This document shows, in pieces, positions 23,550-31,545 of a DNA stretch of 64,000 nucleotides. Numbering within the stretch: position 1 is the first letter of the stretch; the number at the start of each line of letters is the position of its first letter. This stretch comes from 79-D21 sp964521575 (GTDB lineage: Bacteria; Synergistota; Synergistia; Synergistales; 79-D21). The stretch covers positions 140,629 to 204,628 of the forward strand of contig CAZFSR010000003.1 of assembly GCA_964521575.1 (NCBI GenBank), written 5' to 3'. The position numbers were made by a program, and so were the translations under genes. Under the pieces are notes generated by a model. The model was not told the origin of the DNA and made no database searches. It was given only the letters and a program-made list of their open reading frames with translations.

Positions 23550-25643
23550 CTACTTCCTGACGATCAGGGCATCGACGGCCACCGCTCCACGGCCTTCTTC
23601 CAGCACCATGACGGGGTTTACGTCCAGCTCGACCAGGTCGGGCTCGCTCAGGGCCATTCTGGAAACAGCCTCCACAAGCGATGCGAGGGCTTCGATGTCC
23701 CGCGGAGGATTACCCCGCGCACCCCGGAGAAGGGGAAGCCCTTTGAGTTCCTCCAGCATCTGCAGGACCGTTTTCCGGTCAACGGGAGCAAGGCGGAAAG
23801 AGACGTCGCGAAGGACCTCGACAAACACTCCTCCCAGACCGACCGCGATCACCGGCCCGAAAAGGGGATCCCTCCGGACTCCGACGATGCATTCCTGTCC
23901 GCCCGAGACCATTTCCTGCACGAGGACCCCTTTGATGCGGGCCCCGGGCTTTGCTTTCACGGCCTTTTCGAGAATGCGGCCATAGGTGTTCCTGAGCTCC
24001 TCCTCGTCACGCACGCGGAGCGCGACAATCCCTGCATCTGTCTTATGGGGAATATCAGGCGACATCACCTTCAAGGCCACCGGGTAGCCGATCTCTTCGG
24101 CTGCAGCAGTCGATTCGGCCAGGCTCTGGCAAAGCTTCTCACGGGTAATGGGAACACCGTATGAGGCCAGGAGCCCCTTAGCCTCCGCCTCCGTCAAATC
24201 TCCCGGCAGTTCCCTGAGCCTGGCTCTCGGAAGTTCTGGCCCTACCTCCGCCGGCAACTCGGATCGCCTCTCCCACTGCCAGAGTCTCGCAAGAGCCGTA
24301 GCCGCCCTTCTAAGACCCGCAAAAACCGGGACTTTCCTTTCCGTCAGCAGTTCCCGGAATTCCCTTCCGTGTTCATCGTCGATCAGCCAGCAGCAGGCCA
24401 TCGGCTTCTTGCCGGTCTCGAAAGCCTCTGCAAGGTCCAGGGCCATTTGCCGGCCCGAATCTCCGGTAATCATCGATAGAACCGGCAGAATCATGTCGAT
24501 TTCGGGGCTCTCTTCCATGAGGGCGAGAAGTTTTCGGAACCCCTGCGGGTCGTTGATGACCTGGGCCGTCATGTCGACCGGGTTCAGGCTTGAACCAAAG
24601 GGAGGGATGAAGGCTTCGACCTCCCTTCGGAAGCCGGGGCTAAGGGCCGGAACGGCAAGACCGGCCGATGCGCATGAATCTGCAGCGATGATGCCGGCTC
24701 CTCCCGAGGTGCTCAGGATGCCGACACGGTTGCCCTTCGTTCTCTTTTGGACGCCAAACAGGCGGGCGACATCCGTCACGTCATCGGCATCGCTCAGCGG
24801 CAGGACTCCGTACTGGCTGAAAATCGCCTCCCAGACCTTCTCGTCCCCGGTCAGTGCAGCCGTGTGGCTTTTCGCGGCTTCCTTCGCCACGTCGCTTCGA
24901 CCCACCTTAAGGATCGCGACGGGCAAATCCCTTGAGCGGGTGAATCGCAGGAGATCAAGGAAACGCCTTCCATCCTTGATCCCTTCAAGGTAAAGCAACA
25001 GCAGTCTCACTTCCGGGTCCTCGGAAAGGGCGCGGGCAAAATCGACCAGGTCCAGGTCCGCCTGGTTGCCGGTCGTGACAACATAACGGAAACCCGCACC
25101 GGCGTCAGCCGCCATGGCAAAGGAGGCAAAACCAAAGGCCCCGCTCTGGGAAACATAGGCCACATGCCCAGACGGCCTTCGCTCCGTGTCGAGAGAAGCC
25201 GAAAAACTTAGGGGAATCCCTTCGGCAAGATTGACAAGCCCCTGGCAATTCGGCCCGAGAATGCGAACATCACCGGACCGCGCGATGCTGACGATTTTTT
25301 CCTGCATTTCAGCTTCTTCCGATTCGGCAAAACCGGACGAGAAGATCACCGCAAACCCGACGCCCAACCGGGCGCATTCCTCGATTACGCCGGGAACCAG
25401 GGCGGCCCTGACGCCGACAAGAACGACCTCGGGAACCTCGGGCAGGCTTTCCAGGGAAGGATAACACCGGACTCCGTCGATCGACTCTCGATTCGGGTTG
25501 ACGGGGTAGACGGCCCCCTTGAAACCGTAGCGTTTCAAGAGCTTAAGAGGCCTTCCGGATATGCTTTCCAGGTTCGTCGACGCCCCAACGATCGCAACCG
25601 ATCGGGGAGAAAGGAGACGGCGAAGCTCGGCCGTGTTGTCCAC
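23550..25643 (-). CDS. ADP-forming acetate/acyl-CoA ligase, fused alpha and beta subunits
   Basis: A 697-residue NDP-forming acyl-CoA synthetase that converts acyl-CoA, ADP and Pi to the acid, CoA and ATP: substrate-level phosphorylation in amino-acid fermenters. The CoA-binding domain opens LLSPRSVAIVGAS; a succinyl-CoA-ligase-like domain contains SHTAALTGDE with the phosphohistidine-type His; the C-terminal ATP-grasp part contains YPVALKVMSPDIPHKTDAG. Alpha-beta fusion in one chain gives the expected length of about 700. Substrate (acetyl-, aryl- or branched acyl-CoA) cannot be assigned. A protein acetyltransferase of the Pat type is unlikely because no GNAT domain is present. Confidence 0.9.
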   Translation of the reverse strand: MDNTAELRRLLSPRSVAIVGASTNLESISGRPLKLLKRYGFKGAVYPVNPNRESIDGVRCYPSLESLPEVPEVVLVGVRAALVPGVIEECARLGVGFAVIFSSGFAESEEAEMQEKIVSIARSGDVRILGPNCQGLVNLAEGIPLSFSASLDTERRPSGHVAYVSQSGAFGFASFAMAADAGAGFRYVVTTGNQADLDLVDFARALSEDPEVRLLLLYLEGIKDGRRFLDLLRFTRSRDLPVAILKVGRSDVAKEAAKSHTAALTGDEKVWEAIFSQYGVLPLSDADDVTDVARLFGVQKRTKGNRVGILSTSGGAGIIAADSCASAGLAVPALSPGFRREVEAFIPPFGSSLNPVDMTAQVINDPQGFRKLLALMEESPEIDMILPVLSMITGDSGRQMALDLAEAFETGKKPMACCWLIDDEHGREFRELLTERKVPVFAGLRRAATALARLWQWERRSELPAEVGPELPRARLRELPGDLTEAEAKGLLASYGVPITREKLCQSLAESTAAAEEIGYPVALKVMSPDIPHKTDAGIVALRVRDEEELRNTYGRILEKAVKAKPGARIKGVLVQEMVSGGQECIVGVRRDPLFGPVIAVGLGGVFVEVLRDVSFRLAPVDRKTVLQMLEELKGLPLLRGARGNPPRDIEALASLVEAVSRMALSEPDLVELDVNPVMVLEEGRGAVAVDALIVRK

Positions 25644-25683
25644 TAGGACACGTCACCTCCGGTCGAAGAGCTTGCAGGAATGG

Positions 25684-25733
25684 AAAAGGCCTTCCTCACG
25701 CCCTGCTGGCGACTGCGTGGAAAGGCCTTTTCT
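25684..25733 (-). terminator. Terminator after tRNA-Leu, upstream of the ligase gene
   Basis: On the minus strand an imperfect long hairpin pairs AAAGGCCTTTCCACGC with GCGTGAGGAAGGCCTTTT and ends in a short T run. It separates the tRNA-Leu transcript from the acyl-CoA ligase operon. Confidence 0.75.
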
Positions 25734-25780
25734 TTCTTCGTCCAGGCCAGGGCTAACCTGCCGGACCGATTATCATAAAA

Positions 25781-25865
25781 TGGTGCCGGGGACGAGACTT
25801 GAACTCGTACGGGTTTCCCCACACGCCCCTCAAACGTGCGTGTCTACCTGTTCCACCACCCCGGC
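25781..25865 (-). tRNA. tRNA-Leu (GAG anticodon)
   Basis: An 85-nt class II tRNA. Acceptor GCCGGGG pairs with CCCCGGC; anticodon stem CACGT/GCGTG encloses loop TTGAGGG (anticodon GAG). A long variable arm GGGGAAACCC follows, then T arm ACGAGTTCAAGTCTCGT and encoded ACCA. Confidence 0.95.
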
Positions 25866-25921
25866 ACGTGACGCCCATTATAGCAGGCTGTCAGGGTGCG
25901 TCAACACCCTCGAGGGGCTTT

Positions 25922-26266
25922 TTATCGGCGTTCCTTGATGCGTGCGGCCTTCCCGCTCAGCTTCCGCAGGTAGTAGAGCTTGGCACGGCGGACAAGGCCC
26001 TTGCGCACCACTTCGATTCGGTCGATGGAAGGGCAATGAAGCGGAAATATACGCTCGACACCGACTCCGCCCGACATTTTGCGAACGATGAAATTCTCCT
26101 TAAGCCCGCCTTTCTGGCGCGCGATCACGATTCCTTCGAAAATCTGGATTCGTTCACGGTTGCCTTCCCTGACCTTCACATGCACCTTGACATTGTCACC
26201 CGGGCGAAATTCCGGCAGGTCGTTCCGGAGGAATTTCTTTTCGATCAACGCGATCCTGGGATCCAT
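25922..26266 (-). CDS. rplS: 50S ribosomal protein L19
   Basis: A 114-residue ribosomal protein at the 30S-50S interface. Family segments FRPGDNVKVHVKVREGNRERIQIFEG and the C-terminal VRRAKLYYLRKLSGKAARIKER are intact. It is last in the ylxM-ffh-rpsP-khpA-rimM-trmD-rplS operon, 37 nt after trmD; the trmD-rplS order is conserved in many bacteria. tRNA-Leu follows in the same direction. Confidence 0.98.
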   Translation of the reverse strand: MDPRIALIEKKFLRNDLPEFRPGDNVKVHVKVREGNRERIQIFEGIVIARQKGGLKENFIVRKMSGGVGVERIFPLHCPSIDRIEVVRKGLVRRAKLYYLRKLSGKAARIKERR

Positions 26267-26303
26267 TTTCCTTTCCCTCCTTGCTGGTCTTCTATTCAGA
26301 ATT

Positions 26304-27470
26304 TTAACGGCATCCGAAGAAACGGTCCACGATAATCGACAACATCAAGGCTGGATCGATCCGTTCTTCGTTTTCAAGTCCTCCCTTGAGGGGGGACAGG
26401 GTTAACTCTTCTTCCGGCAGGTCCCTGGAAAGCCCAATGATTAAAGGCTTCCCCGACTCGAGGATCCGCCTTTTCGCCTCCACCCAATGCACTGACCGTT
26501 CGAGCTTGCAGGTTTCCAGCCCCACGGCGAGTGGGAAATCCTTTTCCTTCTGGGAAACCCATCTGAAAGCCTGTCGGTTTGTCCTGAAAAACCTGAAAAT
26601 CGGTCTTTCTTCCGAAACCTCTCCCCCTGCCGAATCGGACAACCTTCTCCGCCTTTCCTCATCGGCCTCGACAACCAGAAGTCTTTCTATCCCGTAAAGC
26701 CTCGCGGCACCGGCAAGTTCCGTCATCGTGGCCTTCAGACTCGCGGTTTCCCCGGAAAGAAGCATGTAGGGGCGTTTCGCCAAGTAAGGACGGATATTCG
26801 CCGTTCCCAGCAGGTCCGGCCTTCTTCCGATCGTCCGGGCGACCGCCTGCTTCCTCCTCCATTCCTCGATACCGGCTGCATCCCCGGAAACAAGCTCCTC
26901 GGGTACCGATTCGCCCCTCCATTGCGCCGGCCGCGTAAAATGGGGGTGGTCGAGCATCCCCCGGTAAAAGGAATCATCCTCGACGGCAGCGAGTTTCCCG
27001 ACGACGCCCGGTACCAGTCTCGCCACCGCATCCACCAGGACCATGGACGGGAGTTCCCCCCCTGTCAGGACGAAATCGCCAAGCGAGACTTCCAGGTCCA
27101 CATGTTTCCTGACGAAACGTTCATCCACGCCTTCATAATGTCCGCAAACGAGGACCAGATGATCACGCATTGCCAGGCTTTCCACCAGTTCCTGGCTCAG
27201 GACGACCCCTTGCGGAGACGGATAAACGACGGTGGCCTCGGGGTCACCCACGCCTTCAAGGGCTCGGGCCAGGGGTTCCGCCATCAGGACCATGCCTCCG
27301 CTGCCGAAGGCGTAGTCGTCAATCTGCCCGTACCGGTTAACCGCAGTATCCCTCAGGTCCACCACGGACGCCTCGATGGTTTTCGCACTCACCGCTCGGC
27401 CAATGACGCTGTGGGCGAGGAAACTTTGCAGGAACTCGGGAAAAGCCGTGATGAATGTGACCTTCTTCAA
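26304..27470 (-). CDS. trmD: tRNA (guanine37-N1)-methyltransferase TrmD fused to a second RNA-methyltransferase-like domain
   Basis: A 388-residue protein; canonical TrmD is about 240. Residues 1-230 are TrmD: CGHYEGVDERF (109-119), SLGDFVLTGGELP (129-141, SAM knot) and DDSFYRGMLDHPHFTRP (165-181). It makes m1G37 in tRNA to prevent frameshifting. Residues 231-388 resemble the SPOUT-like Methyltrans_RNA family (PF09936 type), with ELAGAARLYGIERLLVVEA and a final LMLSIIVDRFFG. The start is a TTG with GGAGGGG upstream. It overlaps the rimM stop (TTGA). The second domain's target is unknown. Confidence 0.93.
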   Translation of the reverse strand: MKKVTFITAFPEFLQSFLAHSVIGRAVSAKTIEASVVDLRDTAVNRYGQIDDYAFGSGGMVLMAEPLARALEGVGDPEATVVYPSPQGVVLSQELVESLAMRDHLVLVCGHYEGVDERFVRKHVDLEVSLGDFVLTGGELPSMVLVDAVARLVPGVVGKLAAVEDDSFYRGMLDHPHFTRPAQWRGESVPEELVSGDAAGIEEWRRKQAVARTIGRRPDLLGTANIRPYLAKRPYMLLSGETASLKATMTELAGAARLYGIERLLVVEADEERRRRLSDSAGGEVSEERPIFRFFRTNRQAFRWVSQKEKDFPLAVGLETCKLERSVHWVEAKRRILESGKPLIIGLSRDLPEEELTLSPLKGGLENEERIDPALMLSIIVDRFFGCR

Positions 27471-27982
27471 TCCCAAAGCCCCTCCATCAATGAAACGCTC
27501 ATGGTGCGGGACTCGAGGTCGACCTTCCGAACGACATCCCGGATCGCGGGCAGAGGCTTGAGTCTCCCGCCGGGAGTCCTGATCATGTAGCAGTCGTTGC
27601 TCCCCGTGGGCAGGACCTCCTCGATGACCCCCAACTCTTCCCCCGTCGCCTCGTCCCTCACCGCCAAGCCAAGAAGGTCGTCGATCCAGTATTGGCCTTC
27701 CGGCAAGGCAACCCGTTCCTCCGGCGGAACCTTGACAAGGGCTCCCTTGAGCAAGTCCGCGGCTGTCCGGTCGGTGATCTCCTCCGTCATTGCGAGCAGG
27801 AGCCCCTTCCCTTCCAGAAACCTGAAGCGGGTTGGGCGAAGAACCCGCCATTCGCTTCCATCGGCTCGGAAAAGCCTGAGCCTCTCCATTCCGACGAAAC
27901 GTTCCGGAAAATCGGTAAGAGGCTGGATCCGGAGTTCACCGTCGAGTCCATGTCCTCCGCAAATGCGGCCGATCGCGATCAT
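27467..27982 (-). CDS. rimM: Ribosome maturation factor RimM
   Basis: A 171-residue 16S processing factor that binds S19 during 30S head assembly. The N-terminal RimM barrel begins MIAIGRICGGHGLDGELRI; the C-terminal PRC-barrel-like part includes YWIDDLLGLAVRDE and GVIEEVLPTGSNDCYMI. The ATG at 27982 fits the family start; the site before it is weak, so coupling with khpA, which ends 20 nt upstream, is likely. An in-frame start inside khpA would add 13 residues and is less likely. The stop overlaps the TTG of trmD. Confidence 0.95.
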   Translation of the reverse strand: MIAIGRICGGHGLDGELRIQPLTDFPERFVGMERLRLFRADGSEWRVLRPTRFRFLEGKGLLLAMTEEITDRTAADLLKGALVKVPPEERVALPEGQYWIDDLLGLAVRDEATGEELGVIEEVLPTGSNDCYMIRTPGGRLKPLPAIRDVVRKVDLESRTMSVSLMEGLWD

Positions 27983-28001
27983 TTCGCTGCGGTCGCCTTT
28001 T

Positions 28002-28247
28002 TCAGTCCTCAAGGATGTCAACGACCACCTTTTCGTTTCCCTTCACCGCAGCTGCCTTCGCCAGGAGCCTGAGCGCGTTGACTGTCGCACCCCTTTTTCC
28101 GATCACCCTGCCGATGTCCTCGGGGGCCACCCGTATCCGGACCTCGAACACGCCGTTCCCCAGCGGTTCGCTTTCGACGCGCACGGCCCCAGGATCCTTC
28201 ACGAGGCGCCTGACGATCGAATCGACTAGCGCTCCGTAATCCGGCAT
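28002..28247 (-). CDS. khpA: KH-domain RNA-binding protein KhpA
   Basis: An 81-residue single KH-domain protein (YlqC/KhpA) with the motif GRVIGKRGATVNALRLL (GxxG loop IGKRG). It binds RNA with a partner KhpB/EloR and affects translation and cell elongation in Gram-positives; its role in diderm anaerobes is unproven. The position between rpsP and rimM is the conserved one. The ATG lies 7 nt after the rpsP stop. Confidence 0.95.
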   Translation of the reverse strand: MPDYGALVDSIVRRLVKDPGAVRVESEPLGNGVFEVRIRVAPEDIGRVIGKRGATVNALRLLAKAAAVKGNEKVVVDILED

Positions 28248-28254
28248 GAGGATC

Positions 28255-28524
28255 CTACTTCCGTTTCCCCTCGACGAACCGCTCCCAGACCCCGCTCTTC
28301 TTAAGGATCATGCGGGCCGTGTCCGATGCCTGGGCCCCGACCTGTAGCCAGTAGAGCGCCCTTTCCTCGTCCACGTTGATCTCGGCCGGATCGGTAAGGG
28401 GATTGTAGTGGCCGATCATTTCGATAAACCGGCCATCCCTGGGAGCCCTCGAATCCGCGACGACCAACCGATAAAAGGGAGCCTTTTTCCGCCCGTGACG
28501 GGCGAGACGAATCTTAACCGCCAT
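28255..28524 (-). CDS. rpsP: 30S ribosomal protein S16
   Basis: An 89-residue S16: AVKIRLARHGRKKAPFYRLV at the N-terminus and IEMIGHYNPLTDPAEINVDEERALYWL after. The ATG at 28524 begins the conserved MAVKIRL; AGGAGGTG and GGAAGG are both upstream. It lies 25 nt after ffh in the translation/secretion operon. Confidence 0.98.
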   Translation of the reverse strand: MAVKIRLARHGRKKAPFYRLVVADSRAPRDGRFIEMIGHYNPLTDPAEINVDEERALYWLQVGAQASDTARMILKKSGVWERFVEGKRK

Positions 28525-28549
28525 CCTTCCATGCACCTCCTATGGTGTC

Positions 28550-29887
28550 TTACCTGAACAGGTTCTTGAGACCCGCCAATCCGCCGCGGCGGCCCTTGCT
28601 GCCCAGTGTTTTCCAGATCTGCTTCATCTGGTCGAACTGTTTCAGGACCTGGTTCACTTCCTGAACCGAAGTCCCGGAACCCAACGCGATCCTCCTGCGC
28701 CGGCTCCCTTTTATGATCTCCGGGTTTTTTCTTTCCCGGGAGGTCATCGAAAGAATCACGGCCTCAATCCTCTTCAGCCTGCCAGGATCCATTTCGGCTC
28801 CTTGGAGGGCCTTCGCCCCGCCGGGGATCGGGAGCATCTCGAGCACCTTCTCCAGAGGCCCCATTTTCTGCACCTGCTGCAGTTGCTCAAGCAAATCCTC
28901 CATCGTGAAGCGATTCTTCCGGAGGTTCTCCGACATCCGCTCCACGGACGCGCTGTCCGTGACCGCCTGGACCTTCTCCATCAGGCCGGCGAGATCACCC
29001 ATGCCCATGATCCGCTGGGCCATCCGGCGAGCGTCGAACTCCTCCAGATCATCAATTCTTTCCCCTACACCGGCAAGCTTGATCGGCACGCCCGTCGCGG
29101 CCCGCACGGCCAGCGCCGCCCCACCCCTGGCATCTCCATCGAGTTTCGAGAGGACAACTCCCGTGAGGCCAAGGCGCTCGTGAAAGCTCGTTGCGACGTT
29201 GACGGCTTCCTGCCCGGTCATGGCATCCACGACAAGAAGGATCTCGTGCGGTTTCACCGCACCGCTTATCAGGGAAAGCTCCTTCATGAGGGGTTCGTCA
29301 AGATGCAGTCGCCCTGCTGTATCCAGCAGGATGACGTCCGCCAGGTGCTCCTCTGCGTAACGGACCGAAGCCGTTGCGACCTCCAGGGGTGTTTCCCTTC
29401 CTTCCCCGGGGCCGAAAAACGGGACCCTTACCTGTTCCGAAAGGACCCTGAGCTGCTCGACGGCTGCGGGACGCTGCAGGTCGCAGGCCACAAGCAGCGG
29501 GCGATGCCCCTTCGCGAGCCGTTTCGCCAGCTTCGCGGCTGTCGTGGTCTTCCCGGAGCCCTGAAGCCCGACCATCATGTAGACGGTCGGAGGTTTCGGG
29601 GAAATCTCGAGCCCTACAGGCCCTTCCCCCATAAGACGGGATAGTTCGTCATAGACAACGGCCGTTACCTGCTGTGCTGGCGTGATGGATTCGAGGACAT
29701 CCGCTCCCGTGCAGCGCAAGCGGATCTTCTCGACGAGGTCCTTCGCAACCTTGTAGTGCACATCGGCTTCCAGCAGGGCCCTGCGCACCTCACGAAGCGC
29801 CTCGGCTACATCCGTTTCGCTTAATTTCCCTTTTCCCCGCAGGGCCTTGAACACTCCCTCGAGGCGTTCCTTAAGGGCGTCAAACAT
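28550..29887 (-). CDS. ffh: Signal recognition particle protein Ffh
   Basis: A 445-residue SRP54 GTPase that targets nascent membrane and secreted proteins to FtsY and SecYEG. N domain, then G domain with GLQGSGKTTTAAKLA (P-loop) and DTAGRLHLDEPLM, TKLDGDARGGAAL (read as LSKLDGDARGGAAL), then the M domain with GMGDLAGLMEKV and SRRRRIALGSGTSVQEVNQVL for RNA and signal-peptide binding. The ATG at 29887 matches the family MFDxLxxRL opening. It overlaps ylxM by 8 nt. The 4.5S RNA gene is not seen in the window. Confidence 0.97.
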   Translation of the reverse strand: MFDALKERLEGVFKALRGKGKLSETDVAEALREVRRALLEADVHYKVAKDLVEKIRLRCTGADVLESITPAQQVTAVVYDELSRLMGEGPVGLEISPKPPTVYMMVGLQGSGKTTTAAKLAKRLAKGHRPLLVACDLQRPAAVEQLRVLSEQVRVPFFGPGEGRETPLEVATASVRYAEEHLADVILLDTAGRLHLDEPLMKELSLISGAVKPHEILLVVDAMTGQEAVNVATSFHERLGLTGVVLSKLDGDARGGAALAVRAATGVPIKLAGVGERIDDLEEFDARRMAQRIMGMGDLAGLMEKVQAVTDSASVERMSENLRKNRFTMEDLLEQLQQVQKMGPLEKVLEMLPIPGGAKALQGAEMDPGRLKRIEAVILSMTSRERKNPEIIKGSRRRRIALGSGTSVQEVNQVLKQFDQMKQIWKTLGSKGRRGGLAGLKNLFR

Positions 29888-30248
29888 CTCGTTCTTCCGC
29901 CTCCTCGGCATTTTCCGCCAGGACCTTTTCCATCTCGCTTAGGAATGGAAGCGGCAGGTCGTTCGAAAAACGCGACAGGATAAATCGAATGGCTTTTGCC
30001 TGCGCTTCCAGGCGGGTATCGAACCTGAGGATTCCCTCCAGCTCCAGGAGCCTCTGCCGGGCCCGCTGGACCAGGTCGTAAACGCTTTGGCGGCTGCCGC
30101 CCATCATCTCCGCAATTTCCTGCAGGCTCAGGTCGGAAAGATCATGGAGCTCAAAGGCCCTTCTCTGGCGATCCGTCAAAAGTCCGGAATAGAGGTCGAA
30201 GAGCCTGCCGAGGAAGACCCTTGACTCAAGTTGCCTTTCCAGATCCAT
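29880..30248 (-). CDS. ylxM: YlxM/p13-like helix-turn-helix protein
   Basis: A 122-residue sigma-70 region-4-like HTH protein: LYSGLLTDRQRRAFELHDL, then SLQEIAEMMGGSRQSVYDLVQRAR. It is the usual small partner encoded directly before ffh, proposed to modulate SRP. The ATG at 30248 was preferred because GGGGAGAG lies just upstream; an ATG 18 nt earlier overlaps that site. First gene of the operon, about 28 nt after the -10 of a consensus promoter. Confidence 0.92.
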   Translation of the reverse strand: MDLERQLESRVFLGRLFDLYSGLLTDRQRRAFELHDLSDLSLQEIAEMMGGSRQSVYDLVQRARQRLLELEGILRFDTRLEAQAKAIRFILSRFSNDLPLPFLSEMEKVLAENAEEAEERDV

Positions 30249-30275
30249 CCCGATCTCTCCCCTCATGGCATGGCG

Positions 30276-30304
30276 ATTATAGGGGTGCTTGGAAGAGGTG
30301 TCAA
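30276..30304 (-). promoter_or_regulatory. Consensus sigma-70 promoter for the ylxM-ffh-rpsP-rimM-trmD-rplS operon
   Basis: On the minus strand a perfect TTGACA (30304-30299), a 17-nt spacer and a perfect TATAAT (30281-30276). Strong constitutive expression is expected, in keeping with ribosomal and SRP genes. Confidence 0.9.
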
Positions 30305-30335
30305 GCTTATTGCCTTGACAGGTCGCCGACGCAAG

Positions 30336-30358
30336 AAAAAAGGCCCCTTTCGGGGCCT
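30336..30358 (-). terminator. Terminator after the His-rich small protein gene
   Basis: On the minus strand AGGCCCC and GGGGCCT pair around a 4-nt loop, followed by TTTTTTC. It ends the upstream gene 12 nt after its stop and insulates the ylxM promoter. Confidence 0.92.
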
Positions 30359-30369
30359 GGAAGGTTAGG

Positions 30370-30654
30370 CTAGTGGGAGTGCGAATGTCCGTGGGCTTCT
30401 CCAGATTCGAAGAAACGGTCTTCCACCCGCCGCAGCATCAGCCAAAGATCATCCGTAAGCCGCCTTTTCTTCTCGATCAGGTGGAAAAGCGCGTGAGTGA
30501 CATCCTCGTCCTCGATCATCCCAAGACGGGCCATCAGGTCGCCGGTCGTCTCCAGTTCACTGATAAGGGACTCCCTCAAAAGTTCCGCGATGCCAGCCGG
30601 ATCGGCGACCGGTCCGTGTTCGTGTTCGCCTCCCGGTGTGATGATCTTGCACAT
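30370..30654 (-). CDS. Small His-rich helical protein of unknown function
   Basis: A 94-residue protein I do not recognise. The N-terminus MCKIITPGGEHEHGP carries a Cys and two His; the middle (about 20-80) is two or three amphipathic helices with many Leu/Glu/Arg; the C-terminus ends ESGEAHGHSHSH. Both ends could bind a metal such as Ni or Zn. The ATG at 30654 follows GGGGAGG with good spacing; a longer frame has no site. It is a single gene with its own terminator, divergent from the LUD-protein gene. A small cytoplasmic metal-binding or metal-storage role is only a guess. Confidence 0.8.
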   Translation of the reverse strand: MCKIITPGGEHEHGPVADPAGIAELLRESLISELETTGDLMARLGMIEDEDVTHALFHLIEKKRRLTDDLWLMLRRVEDRFFESGEAHGHSHSH

Positions 30655-30824
30655 GTTCGAAACCTCCCCTTCCTGTCCCGGTTTGTCTTTTTCTACCATC
30701 AACCGCAGGCCTGCGCAAGGCGCAAACAATCCTTCTTCCTTTTCCCAGGTCTGGTATAGTCATTGTGTGAGGGGCTGTCCCCTCCCGCCACGGCGATCCC
30801 ATCGCGATAGGAGGAAAAAGAGAC

Positions 30825-31487
30825 ATGACCCAGGCTCCAGTGGATTGGAACAAGTTCAGGAAGGAATATTACCGGACTGTGGGGGCCACCGTCATTAAGG
30901 CCCTTACGACCAACGGCTTCCAGGCCGCCTATGCCGAATCCGCCGAAGAAGCGGTCAAAGCCGTCCTGGCCCTCATTCCAGAGGGCGCTACCGTCGGGAT
31001 TCCAGGCTCGGTCACGATTCGTGAGCTTGGGCTTCCCGAAATCCTCGCCGCCAGGGGAAACTTCATCTTCCAGCACTGGGATCCGGACCTTCAGGCGGAA
31101 AACCGGGCGCAGCGCTGGTCCGACGAGCTTGCCAGCGACGTTTTCCTCACCAGTTCCAACGCGGTGACCCTGGCAGGGGAACTCGTCAACATCGACGGGA
31201 CCGGCAACAGGGTGGCGGGCATGGCCTGGGCCAAGAACCGGATCTGCTTTGTCGTCGGGATCAACAAGGTCTGCCGGGATGTCGCCGGGGCGCTGCAGAG
31301 GATCAAGGATTGGGCGACCCCGATCAACGGGATCCGGCTCGGAATGGACCTTCCCTGCATAAAGGCGGGGTTCTGCGTCGACTGCAAGGCCCCCCAGAGG
31401 GCTTGCCGGGCTGTATCCGTCCTGGAGAGGGCCCCGTACGGACGGGACGCCCATGTCATCCTAGTGGGAGAGAACCTCGGCTACTGA
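30825..31487 (+). CDS. LUD-domain (LutC/YkgG-like) lactate utilization protein
   Basis: A 220-residue LUD-domain protein. The region TVGIPGSVTIRELGLPEIL and DVFLTSSNAVTLAGELVNIDGTGNRVAGM are characteristic. The last 60 residues hold Cys at GFCVDCKAPQRACRAV, typical of a subgroup in anaerobes. Canonical LutC takes part in iron-sulfur lactate oxidation with LutA/LutB; neither is here, so the role is unclear. The ATG follows AGGAGG. Asparaginase is downstream on the same strand after about 58 nt. Confidence 0.85.
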   Translation: MTQAPVDWNKFRKEYYRTVGATVIKALTTNGFQAAYAESAEEAVKAVLALIPEGATVGIPGSVTIRELGLPEILAARGNFIFQHWDPDLQAENRAQRWSDELASDVFLTSSNAVTLAGELVNIDGTGNRVAGMAWAKNRICFVVGINKVCRDVAGALQRIKDWATPINGIRLGMDLPCIKAGFCVDCKAPQRACRAVSVLERAPYGRDAHVILVGENLGY

Positions 31488-31545
31488 ATTTCCCCCGCAT
31501 GGTGGTAAAGTTGGTTCGTTCATGAAAGATCGGAGGGAGATTCTC

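Noticed and set aside
27467..28021. A longer RimM starting at 28021.
   Set aside because: The extension MTSLRTEKGDRSE overlaps khpA and is not in the family; the conserved start is MIAIGRI at 27982.
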